Origin: Candidatus Poribacteria bacterium
Lineage (GTDB): Bacteria; Poribacteria; WGA-4E; PCPOR2b
DNA: 7,125 nucleotides
NCBI GenBank assembly: GCA_027296925.1
Contig: JAPUIP010000506.1
Location: 1 to 7,125, forward strand
Direction of reading: 5' to 3'
In this document: positions 1 through 5,809 of the stretch, piece by piece
How positions within the stretch are numbered: the stretch's first letter is position 1
Layout: every line of letters starts with the position of its first letter
The notes under the pieces: model-generated
Seen by the model: only the letters and a program-made list of their open reading frames with translations
Told to the model about the DNA's origin: nothing
Database searches by the model: none
Position numbers and translations under genes: made by a program

Positions 1-122
1 GGCTCGATCTGATAAAGGCTTGCGTCCGTGCTGTATAACACTTTGGAATACTGGTCGAAGCGCACCTCGCCTTCGAGCTCTTCGGTTAATATCTGTTCAA
101 GTTCACTGACCGGAGTGTTCAT
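1..122 (-). CDS. FAD-linked oxidase (GlcD / D-lactate dehydrogenase type), N-terminal fragment
   Basis: Only the first 40 residues lie in the window; the gene runs off the left edge. The fragment begins MNTPVSELEQ and continues with RFDQYSKVLYSTDASLYQIE, which closely resembles the start of bacterial FAD-binding oxidases of the glycolate oxidase/D-lactate dehydrogenase class, many of which carry a C-terminal Fe-S domain. In that family the segment (R-F-D-x-Y-S, then Y-S-T-D-A-S) lies just ahead of the FAD-binding PCMH domain. These enzymes oxidise 2-hydroxy acids and pass electrons to the respiratory chain. The ATG at 122-120 is preceded by a purine-rich site (GAGGAA on the minus strand, plus coordinates 134-139) about 12 bases upstream. 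It lies 110 bp downstream of the enolase-superfamily gene on the same strand, so it may be cotranscribed. The family call rests on this short motif alone; the substrate cannot be told. Confidence 0.7.
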   Translation of the reverse strand, partial: MNTPVSELEQILTEELEGEVRFDQYSKVLYSTDASLYQIE

Positions 123-164
123 ATTTATTATGCTTCCTCGCTCTGCAGGATAGATTCATGCACA

Positions 165-194
165 ATCTTAACACAGGCTACATGATAAAGTCTA
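165..194 (-). promoter_or_regulatory. weak candidate promoter for the FAD oxidase gene
   Basis: On the minus strand a TAGACT hexamer (189-194) is followed after 18 bp by TAAGAT (165-170), which has a TGn extension. Each hexamer matches the sigma-70 consensus at four of six positions. It would start transcription about 35 bases upstream of the ATG. The match is weak, and readthrough from the upstream gene is an equally good explanation. No hairpin with a T-run is visible in the 110-bp gap. Confidence 0.22.
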
Positions 195-232
195 TTGAAA
201 TTTACGGCTTCCGACGCACGAGAGTTCGACAT

Positions 233-1366
233 CTACCCGATTGCCTTCTCCGCCAATGGAATGGCAAATCCCGGCAGTTCCGGCACAACCATATTCCCCT
301 CGACAATTTTGTAGTTGGAATAATCGAGGTCTGAGGTTTCGCCGGGGATGCCTTCAATACAGACAACATTCCCGACGCCGGCGCCAAGCTGCGCGACGTA
401 ACGTGGACGAACGGGCCAACACCATGTGTGCGGCGAAGCCTGAACATTTGCGGCGATAAGCTCCGGCATAATCTGACGCCAACGTGTGAATCCGACGATT
501 CCCAGATCGATAATAAAAACATCGACTAACCCTTTTTCAGCGAGGGCATAAAGCCGATCTATGTGACGCATCGTATACCCGCCGTAACGAGTCGGCGGTT
601 CTGCGTGTTCGGTACGCCCCTCTCCCTCGGCAATCAGGGCGGTACAGTTGATCTTTGCCATGTGGTCTTTCAGCGTTTTCAGGTCCATCTCATTTTCGGC
701 AAACGGCTCTTCGATCCAGTAAAGATTACAATCCGAGGTGCCATTCAGGAAATCGATAAAACGATCACAGGTATAGGAATCGTTCGCATCGACGAGAATT
801 TTGCAGTCCGGAAAGGCCTCGCGCACGGCACGGACCACATCGATATCCCGTTGCAGTCCAGCCGCTGGCGCCATCCATTTGAACCCCCGACCGATCTTGA
901 GCTTGAAAGCCCGGTAACCCGCATCGTAGTCCTGTTGGCAGGATTCAATGACACCCGGTATCCCACGCGGCGCTTCCTCCGGCTCCAGATCATCGAAATA
1001 GATTGCCCCTGTATAGATTGGGACGTGGGTAGAACCTTGCCCGCCGAGCAACTGATGGACCGGCACCCCAAGAATTTGTCCTGCCAGATCATGGAGCGCG
1101 AGATCGATGCCGTAAGCGTGTTCAAACGTGCCAATCTCCGGATCGATGAGATCTGAAATCTTTTCGCCGATCAGCGACTGTACCTGTTCGTCCGGGACGT
1201 TGGAGGTCGCCCACCCGGTTGCTCCTTGATCTGTTGTCAAGATACGCAACTGAATGCTGCTCCCGTACGCCTGTGGTTTCCCTTTCGCGTTGCGTCCGAC
1301 CCATCGCGGAAACCGGTCCTGGACACGATGCACCTTTATACTTTCAAGACGGTGATTTTCCAGCAT
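233..1366 (-). CDS. Mandelate racemase / muconate lactonizing enzyme family protein, probable sugar-acid dehydratase
   Basis: The product is 377 residues, normal for the enolase superfamily: an N-terminal capping domain (about 1-115), then a TIM barrel. Visible motifs are FKLKIG with the Lys pair K155/K157; VDAN with metal ligand D193; WIEEP with metal ligand E219; IAEGE with probable third ligand E249; IIDLGIVGF with D287; SPHTW with H313; and CIEG with E338. A KxK motif plus a His-Asp dyad is the pattern of the mandelate racemase subgroup, in which most members abstract an alpha proton from a sugar acid and eliminate water. The substrate is not identifiable. Facing L-rhamnose isomerase suggests a rhamnonate- or fuconate-like acid, but that is inference. 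The start at 1366 is chosen because a strong purine tract (1369-1379) precedes it and family similarity begins just after it. ATG codons at 1381 and 1450 are in frame, but I see no good ribosome site for them. It is divergent from the isomerase and codirectional with the FAD oxidase. Confidence 0.88.
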   Translation of the reverse strand: MLENHRLESIKVHRVQDRFPRWVGRNAKGKPQAYGSSIQLRILTTDQGATGWATSNVPDEQVQSLIGEKISDLIDPEIGTFEHAYGIDLALHDLAGQILGVPVHQLLGGQGSTHVPIYTGAIYFDDLEPEEAPRGIPGVIESCQQDYDAGYRAFKLKIGRGFKWMAPAAGLQRDIDVVRAVREAFPDCKILVDANDSYTCDRFIDFLNGTSDCNLYWIEEPFAENEMDLKTLKDHMAKINCTALIAEGEGRTEHAEPPTRYGGYTMRHIDRLYALAEKGLVDVFIIDLGIVGFTRWRQIMPELIAANVQASPHTWCWPVRPRYVAQLGAGVGNVVCIEGIPGETSDLDYSNYKIVEGNMVVPELPGFAIPLAEKAIG

Positions 1367-1368
1367 AT

Positions 1369-1379
1369 CCTTCCTCTCC
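1369..1379 (-). promoter_or_regulatory. Shine-Dalgarno tract that fixes the start of the enolase-superfamily gene
   Basis: The minus strand reads GGAGAGGAAGG followed by AT and then ATG at 1366. The GGAG/GAGAGGA part sits 5-9 bases from the start codon, a normal spacing. The same tract would lie inside the coding sequence if translation began at 1381 or 1450, which argues for the shorter protein. Confidence 0.6.
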
Positions 1380-1456
1380 ATCGCAAATGTTCTGTGGTCA
1401 GCGACATAGAAACTGCAACTCGTCTCCGATATGATTTTTTCGACTTGCACGCCGTT

Positions 1457-1485
1457 ATGATACCCGATTCAAATGGTTCAGGCAA
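1457..1485 (-). promoter_or_regulatory. candidate sigma-70 promoter for the enolase-superfamily gene
   Basis: On the minus strand TTGCCT (1480-1485, 4 of 6 consensus) is separated by 17 bp from TATCAT (1457-1462, 5 of 6). The predicted transcript would begin near 1450, giving a leader of about 84 bases to the ATG at 1366. A transcript starting there would leave the ATG at 1450 without a leader, which also favours the 1366 start. A perfect palindrome (1485-1508) abuts the -35 element. This is a sequence-only prediction. Confidence 0.4.
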
Positions 1486-1508
1486 GCAGGAATAGATCGA
1501 TTCCTGCT
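1485..1508. repeat. 24-bp inverted repeat, candidate operator
   Basis: AGCAGGAAT (1485-1493) and ATTCCTGCT (1500-1508) are perfect 9-bp inverted arms around a 6-base centre, AGATCG. There is no T-run on either side in either direction, so it is not an intrinsic terminator. It touches the -35 element of the leftward promoter candidate, a natural position for an activator or repressor site. By rough count, arms of this length and closeness would arise by chance in a region this size about once in a hundred cases. Confidence 0.5.
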
Positions 1509-1537
1509 CCGGTTGGAGACGAGCAAACGCCGGTTGG
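1509..1537 (+). repeat. direct repeat CCGGTTGG, 21-bp register
   Basis: CCGGTTGG occurs at 1509-1516 and 1530-1537. The 21-bp offset is two turns of B-DNA, so both copies face the same side of the helix. They lie between the divergent promoters. This may be a tandem regulator site, though an 8-mer repeat can arise by chance. Confidence 0.25.
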
Positions 1538-1701
1538 TTTATCTGGATGCTGCTTCGTCAGACTGACACCATTTTCAGTTATACCATTTCGGTTCATGTT
1601 ACCTCGACTTTGGTAAATAGAGATGGGAATCTGCTTCTGGCGACTTCCGCTACTCGGGAGTTATTTCTGCCACATAGCACTATGATGCGGCAATTCTCAT
1701 G

Positions 1702-1730
1702 TTGACACAACTGCTACTCCATGCTAATAT
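1702..1730 (+). promoter_or_regulatory. near-consensus sigma-70 promoter with extended -10 for the rhamnose isomerase gene
   Basis: TTGACA (1702-1707) matches the -35 consensus exactly. After a 17-bp spacer comes TAATAT (1725-1730), preceded by TGC, giving the TGn extended -10. The predicted start point is near 1737, with a leader of about 50 bases to the GTG at 1789. A promoter this close to consensus would be strong unless repressed. A 6-bp inverted pair ACTGCT (1710-1715) and AGCAGT (1735-1740) straddles the -10 and could be part of an operator, although arms this short also occur by chance. Confidence 0.72.
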
Positions 1731-1788
1731 TTTCAGCAGTCTTTGGGAAGACAATCAGAGCGACAGACGGACATAAGGAGCGAACAAC

Positions 1789-3003
1789 GTGAGCAATCCA
1801 AGATATGAGCTATTGGCGGAAGATTTAGAAAAACGGGGCGTTCAGATCGACGAAATCAAAAGTCTGCTAAAACAGCAGTACATCGAAACTCCATCGTGGG
1901 GATATGGGAATTCGGGAACACGCTTCGGTGTTTTCCCGCAGCCGGGGGCGGCACGAAATGCGCCCGAACGGCTGGAGGACGCCGCAACTGTCCACAGGTA
2001 TACGGGGGTTTCGCCAACCGTTGCCCTGCACATCCCCTGGGACAAAACGGATGATTGGGAAGGATTGAAGCAGTACGCGGCGGACCTCGGAATTGGAGTC
2101 GGCGCCATCAACCCGAACGTCTTTCAAGGTCAGGAATATAAGTTGGGGAGCATCTGTAACCACGATTCAGCCATCCGCCGGCTGGCGACAGATCACATGC
2201 TGGAATGCGTAGAGATTATGAAGATCACCGGCTCGGATCTGCTGAGCCTGTGGTTCGCCGACGGTACGAACTTCCCCGGTCAAGGAAATTTCCGTAAGCG
2301 CAAACGCTGGATGGTCGAATGCCTCCACGAAGTCTACGATGCGCTGCCGGAAAACGCGCGCATGCTGATCGAGTATAAGTTTTTCGAACCGGCGTTTTAT
2401 CATACCGACCTTCCGGATTGGGGAACGGCGTATGTGACGGCGACAAAGTTGGGTGCCAAAGCGCAGGTGCTGATTGACATCGGACATCATCCACAAGGCA
2501 CGAACGTCGAGTACATCGTCGCATATCTAATCGACGAGGGGAAACTCGGAGGATTCCATTTCAACTGCCGCAAGTACGCTGACGATGACCTGACAGTCGG
2601 ATCCGTGAATCCGCAGGAACTCTTTCTCATCTATACCGAACTCGTGGCTGCGGAGTTGGATCCGGATACGGAGACGGACATCGCTTACATGATCGATCAG
2701 AGCCACAACTTGAAGCCGAAGGTTGAAGCGAGCATTCAATCTGTCTGCAACTTACAGACGGCTTATGCCAGGGCACTCATCGTCGATCGAAAGGCGCTGG
2801 CGGATGCGCAGGATGCCGGAGAGATTATCGACGCAGAGCAGATTCTGCAGCGCGCATACGAAACGGATGTGCGTCCACTGCTGGAGCAAGTTCGGCTTGA
2901 GATGGGCAGAGATCCCAACCCCTTGCAGGCTTACCGGAAGAGTGGCTATTTCGAGAAAGTGAGCCAGGCACGTGTCGGCGGTGAAAGCCAGGGATGGGCG
3001 TGA
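1789..3003 (+). CDS. rhaI: L-rhamnose isomerase, RhaI (Pseudomonas stutzeri) type
   Basis: The 404-residue product is a metal-dependent TIM-barrel aldose-ketose isomerase in the cytoplasm, converting L-rhamnose to L-rhamnulose; the P. stutzeri-type enzymes also accept rare sugars such as D-allose. Recognisable segments are GTRFGVFP (43-50), SLWFADGTN (153-161), RKRKRWMVE (169-177), IEYKFFEPAFYHTD (194-207), LIDIGHHPQGTN (228-239), GGFHFNCRKYADDDLT (254-269) and YMIDQSHN (300-307). Metal-binding and catalytic positions known from the P. stutzeri enzyme (E219, D254, H257, H281, D289, D291, D327, recalled from memory) correspond to E195, D230, H233, H257, D265, D267 and D303, a constant offset of 24, so the active site is intact. 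The start is GTG, preceded by AAGGAG (1775-1780) with 8-base spacing. It has its own strong promoter and is divergent from a sugar-acid dehydratase. No rhamnulose kinase or aldolase is visible. A related rare-sugar isomerase is the main alternative. Confidence 0.9.
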   Translation: MSNPRYELLAEDLEKRGVQIDEIKSLLKQQYIETPSWGYGNSGTRFGVFPQPGAARNAPERLEDAATVHRYTGVSPTVALHIPWDKTDDWEGLKQYAADLGIGVGAINPNVFQGQEYKLGSICNHDSAIRRLATDHMLECVEIMKITGSDLLSLWFADGTNFPGQGNFRKRKRWMVECLHEVYDALPENARMLIEYKFFEPAFYHTDLPDWGTAYVTATKLGAKAQVLIDIGHHPQGTNVEYIVAYLIDEGKLGGFHFNCRKYADDDLTVGSVNPQELFLIYTELVAAELDPDTETDIAYMIDQSHNLKPKVEASIQSVCNLQTAYARALIVDRKALADAQDAGEIIDAEQILQRAYETDVRPLLEQVRLEMGRDPNPLQAYRKSGYFEKVSQARVGGESQGWA

Positions 3004-3073
3004 AGTATAAGGCCATGAGCACGTGGAGTGTTTATGTTTCTTTGACTGCGCACGGATAACATGGATCGAGCAG

Positions 3074-3121
3074 ATCTGCAAAAATCTGCGGCAATCCGTT
3101 TCATCTGTGTCATCAGCGTTC
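3074..3121 (+). repeat. short tandem repeat of ATCNG units (9-10 bp period)
   Basis: Five consecutive units begin at 3074, 3084, 3094, 3103 and 3112: ATCTGCAAAA, ATCTGCGGCA, ATCCGTTTC, ATCTGTGTC and ATCAGCGTTC. Period and core (ATC, any base, G, pyrimidine) are kept while the ends vary. I recall similar ATCTGTGT/ATCYGCGT strings in intergenic spaces of many environmental bacterial genomes, so this is probably one copy of an interspersed family. It lies between the isomerase and the kinase, 60 bases upstream of the kinase start. Only one copy is present in this window. Confidence 0.6.
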
Positions 3122-3165
3122 TGTTCCCAAGATTCGCCTCACAAGCGACACTACAAGAAGAGCAC

Positions 3166-3171
3166 AGGAAA
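3166..3171 (+). promoter_or_regulatory. ribosome binding site that fixes the kinase start
   Basis: AGGAAA lies 9 bases before the ATG at 3181. The upstream in-frame ATG at 3061 lacks such a site, and its first 40 codons would translate the ATCNG repeat, so 3181 is preferred. Confidence 0.6.
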
Positions 3172-3180
3172 GCTATTAAG

Positions 3181-5715
3181 ATGAATGATAAACAGAAGAC
3201 CAAAGCCCAACTCATTGATGAGCTGGCCGAACTGCGCCAGCGCGTTGCTGAATTGGAGGCGTTGGACGCCGAACGAAAACAGGTGGAGGAAGTTCACCGG
3301 GAAAGTGAGCATGGGATTCAACGCCTGATTGAACATGCCGCGGATGCGTTTTTTCTGCATGATCTTGAAGGCAGAATCCTCGATGTCAATCAACGTGCGT
3401 GCGATAGCTTGGGCTACACACGTGAGGAGTTGCTGAAGCTCTCCATGCTCGACATCGACACCGCTTTGAGTCGAGAGGTGATGTTAGCGGAGATGAAGCG
3501 GCAGGCGTCGGGCGACACGCCGGTCACCGGTCAAGGAATGTATCGTCGAAAGGACGGCACGACCTTTCCGGTCGAAGTCCGCGGTAGTTTAATTGAATCC
3601 GGTGAGCGTCAACTCATCCTGGCTCTGGCCCGTAGTGTCACCCGGCGCATGGAGACGACGGAGCAAGTGAATTTCCAGGCGCAGCTACTGGACTGCGTTC
3701 GCGAGTCTATCGTGTCCACCGATCTGGAAGGCGAAGTCATCTACTGGGGTAAAGGTGCTGAAGCATTGTATGGCTATTCCGCTGAGGAAGTCATGGGCAA
3801 GCCGATCACATTTATTGCTGAGCCTAAGCATGAGGCTGTAGAACAACAACGGAGGCGACAGGTCCGTGAAACGGGTCTGTGGAGTGGCCAGTACATGCAA
3901 AAACGTAAAGATGGGTCTTCGTTTTGGGCGGACACGGTTATTTCTCTGGTGAAAGACGAAAATGGACAACCGTGCGGATTGGTTGGCATTGATCGAGATA
4001 TTACCGAGCGCAAGCAGGCCGAAGAGGAGTTGCGCCGTTATACCGAACGCCTAAGAATCCTGCGTGAAATCGACCAGGGCATCCTGGCAGCCCAGTCGCC
4101 TGAAGAGATTGCCCAGTCCGCTGTGAACCATATCCGGCACCTCGTGCCCTGCCTGCGCAGCAGTGTTACGCTGTTTGACTTTGAAGCAAATCGGTTTACA
4201 GTGCTTGCCGCTCACTTCAGCGGCGAAACTCGCTTGAAGGCTGTAGGAGAAATGCCGCTGGAGAATCTTGGCAATATTGATGACCTGCAGCACGGGAAAG
4301 TTCGCCTGGTGGAAGATATCCAGAATCGGACTCAAATGTCATCCAATGAGCAAATGCTGCTTGCCAAGGGAATACGTTCTTACGTTACTGTGCCACTCAT
4401 GCCAGAGGGACACCTGATTGGAACCCTTAATCTCGGGTTGGACGCGCCTGGCGCTTTCAGTGGAGAACAGATTGAGATTGTTCAGGAAGTCGCCAACTCC
4501 CTGGCGGTTGCCCTCCAAAATGCCCGGTTGTACGAACAGGTACAGCGTCATGCGGAGGAATTGGAGCGGACGCAGAAGCACATCATCCAGCAGGAACGCC
4601 TGCACGCTTTGGGCCAGATGGCAAGTGGTATCACCCATGACTTCAACAATGCCCTGTCCCCAATTTTGGGATTTTGTGAATTACTGCTCATGTCCCCGAA
4701 AAACCTGGGTGACAAAGAAAAAGCAACGAGATATTTGCAGATGATGAGTACCGCCGCCAAAGATGCCGCAACCGTTGTGCGCCGTTTGCGAGAGTTCTAT
4801 CGGCCGCGCGAAATAGACGAAATCCTCCATCCTGTCAACCTGAATCGACTGATCGAAAGCGCCATTCCACTCACGCAGCCCAGATGGCAGGATCAAGCGC
4901 AAGGCAATGGCATCACCATTCAAATCAAGACGGAGCTACAGGAGGTGCCGCAGATCTCTGCAAATGAAACCGAAATACGTGAAGTGCTGACAAACCTGAT
5001 TTTTAACGCCGTAGACGCGATGCCCATAGGTGGGACAATCACTATACGCACCCGTTCTGATGGGCAACATGTTCTCCTTGAAGTGAGCGATACCGGTACG
5101 GGGATGACAGATGAGGTGCGTCAGCGTTGCCTGGAACCGTTTTTCTCCACGAAAGGCGGGAGAGGTACGGGATTGGGGCTGTCAATGGTGTTCGGCATCA
5201 TCCAGCGACACAAGGGGGCAATTGACATCGAGAGCGAGCCGGGACATGGAACAACTTTTCGAATTCGCCTGCGCTCCGGGGAAAGATACCAAGCAGCACC
5301 CATCGGACGCACACCGGAGAGCATATCGCGTTCACTGCACGTCCTCCTAGTGGAAGACAAAACAACCGTAAGCCAGATGGTTACCGAATATCTTATCATC
5401 GATGGGCATACCGTCGAGACAGCGATCAACGGGCGAATGGGCCTAGAAAAATTTCATGCCGGTCAATTTGACCTGGTGGTGACAGACCGGGCGATGCCCG
5501 ACATGAACGGCGATCAATTGGCGGGCTTCATCAAACAGATCGCCCCGAACAAGCCGGTGATCATGCTGACCGGCTTCGGTGACTTCATGCAAGCCGCTGG
5601 GGAGCATCCAGCGGGGGTGGATGTCATCGTAAGCAAACCGGTCACATTGAGTGCATTTCGTCAGGCGCTGGTGAAGGTCATGGCAGACTCAACGGAACAA
5701 TGCGTAGCCGAATAA
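3181..5715 (+). CDS. Soluble hybrid sensor histidine kinase (PAS-PAS-GAF-HisKA-HATPase-REC)
   Basis: 844 residues with the start at 3181. Order: N-terminal coiled coil rich in E, L and R (about 5-48); PAS 1 (about 42-158, with YRRKDGTTFPVEV); PAS 2 (about 160-278, ending in GIDRDITERKQAEEEL); GAF (about 296-450); HisKA with phospho-acceptor H486 in THDFNN; HATPase with N box NLIFNAVDAM (N609), G1 DTGTGM (637-642), F box LEPFFSTK (651-658) and G2 RGTGLGLSMV (661-670); receiver (719-834) with acidic pair E725/D726, phospho-acceptor D769, T797 and K819. All catalytic residues are present, so it should autophosphorylate and pass phosphate to its own receiver. I see no membrane segment or signal peptide, so it probably senses a cytoplasmic cue. 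No DNA-binding or enzymatic output domain follows, and no response regulator or Hpt gene is in the window. It lies 177 bp after the isomerase gene on the same strand; a functional link is inference. Confidence 0.92.
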   Translation: MNDKQKTKAQLIDELAELRQRVAELEALDAERKQVEEVHRESEHGIQRLIEHAADAFFLHDLEGRILDVNQRACDSLGYTREELLKLSMLDIDTALSREVMLAEMKRQASGDTPVTGQGMYRRKDGTTFPVEVRGSLIESGERQLILALARSVTRRMETTEQVNFQAQLLDCVRESIVSTDLEGEVIYWGKGAEALYGYSAEEVMGKPITFIAEPKHEAVEQQRRRQVRETGLWSGQYMQKRKDGSSFWADTVISLVKDENGQPCGLVGIDRDITERKQAEEELRRYTERLRILREIDQGILAAQSPEEIAQSAVNHIRHLVPCLRSSVTLFDFEANRFTVLAAHFSGETRLKAVGEMPLENLGNIDDLQHGKVRLVEDIQNRTQMSSNEQMLLAKGIRSYVTVPLMPEGHLIGTLNLGLDAPGAFSGEQIEIVQEVANSLAVALQNARLYEQVQRHAEELERTQKHIIQQERLHALGQMASGITHDFNNALSPILGFCELLLMSPKNLGDKEKATRYLQMMSTAAKDAATVVRRLREFYRPREIDEILHPVNLNRLIESAIPLTQPRWQDQAQGNGITIQIKTELQEVPQISANETEIREVLTNLIFNAVDAMPIGGTITIRTRSDGQHVLLEVSDTGTGMTDEVRQRCLEPFFSTKGGRGTGLGLSMVFGIIQRHKGAIDIESEPGHGTTFRIRLRSGERYQAAPIGRTPESISRSLHVLLVEDKTTVSQMVTEYLIIDGHTVETAINGRMGLEKFHAGQFDLVVTDRAMPDMNGDQLAGFIKQIAPNKPVIMLTGFGDFMQAAGEHPAGVDVIVSKPVTLSAFRQALVKVMADSTEQCVAE

Positions 5716-5809
5716 GCAGATGGACGGCGCAAACCACCAGAGTATACATGAATTGTCACGTTTCACCTTCACTCAGCACGCATTGACTCAGGATCGATGA
5801 GGTAAAAAG

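Larger units (their letters stand above)
1419..1523. repeat. pair of 9-bp inverted copies bracketing the leftward promoter
   Basis: CTCGTCTCC occurs at 1419-1427 and its exact reverse complement GGAGACGAG at 1515-1523, with 87 bp between them. The first lies in the predicted leader of the leftward transcript and the second upstream of its -35 element, so the two bracket the candidate promoter. Paired sites for a looping regulator are one reading. Chance is not excluded for a 9-mer at this distance. Confidence 0.3.
1451..1788. other. divergent intergenic regulatory region, no gene
   Basis: About 340 bases between the two divergent genes contain no plausible coding frame on either strand. Besides the promoters and repeats listed separately, there is an 11-base palindrome GTCAG-A-CTGAC (1557-1567), a direct repeat of ACCATTT (1568-1574 and 1583-1589) and small dyads such as CATAG-CA-CTATG (1673-1684). 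The density of short symmetrical sequences suggests regulator binding. None matches an operator I can name, and no regulator gene is visible in the window. Confidence 0.6.

Noticed and set aside
563..1156. Open plus-strand frame of 197 codons opposite the enolase-superfamily gene
   Set aside because: It is antisense to a gene with clear catalytic motifs, has no recognisable domain and no good ribosome site.
1367..1450. 28-residue N-terminal extension of the enolase-superfamily protein (ATG at 1450)
   Set aside because: No ribosome site was seen at 1450, the predicted transcript starts about there, and a strong Shine-Dalgarno tract precedes the ATG at 1366.
1673..1684. CATAG-CA-CTATG dyad as a regulatory hairpin or operator
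   Set aside because: The 5-bp arms are expected by chance in several hundred bases, and the 2-base loop is too tight for a hairpin.
3042..3062. TTGACT with downstream TAACAT as a kinase promoter
   Set aside because: The two hexamers are only about 9 bases apart, and neither has a suitable partner at 16-18 bp.
5716..5809. Promoter or terminator in the gap between the kinase and the oxidoreductase
   Set aside because: TATACAT and TTGACT strings occur but in the wrong order and spacing, and no stable hairpin with a T-run is present.
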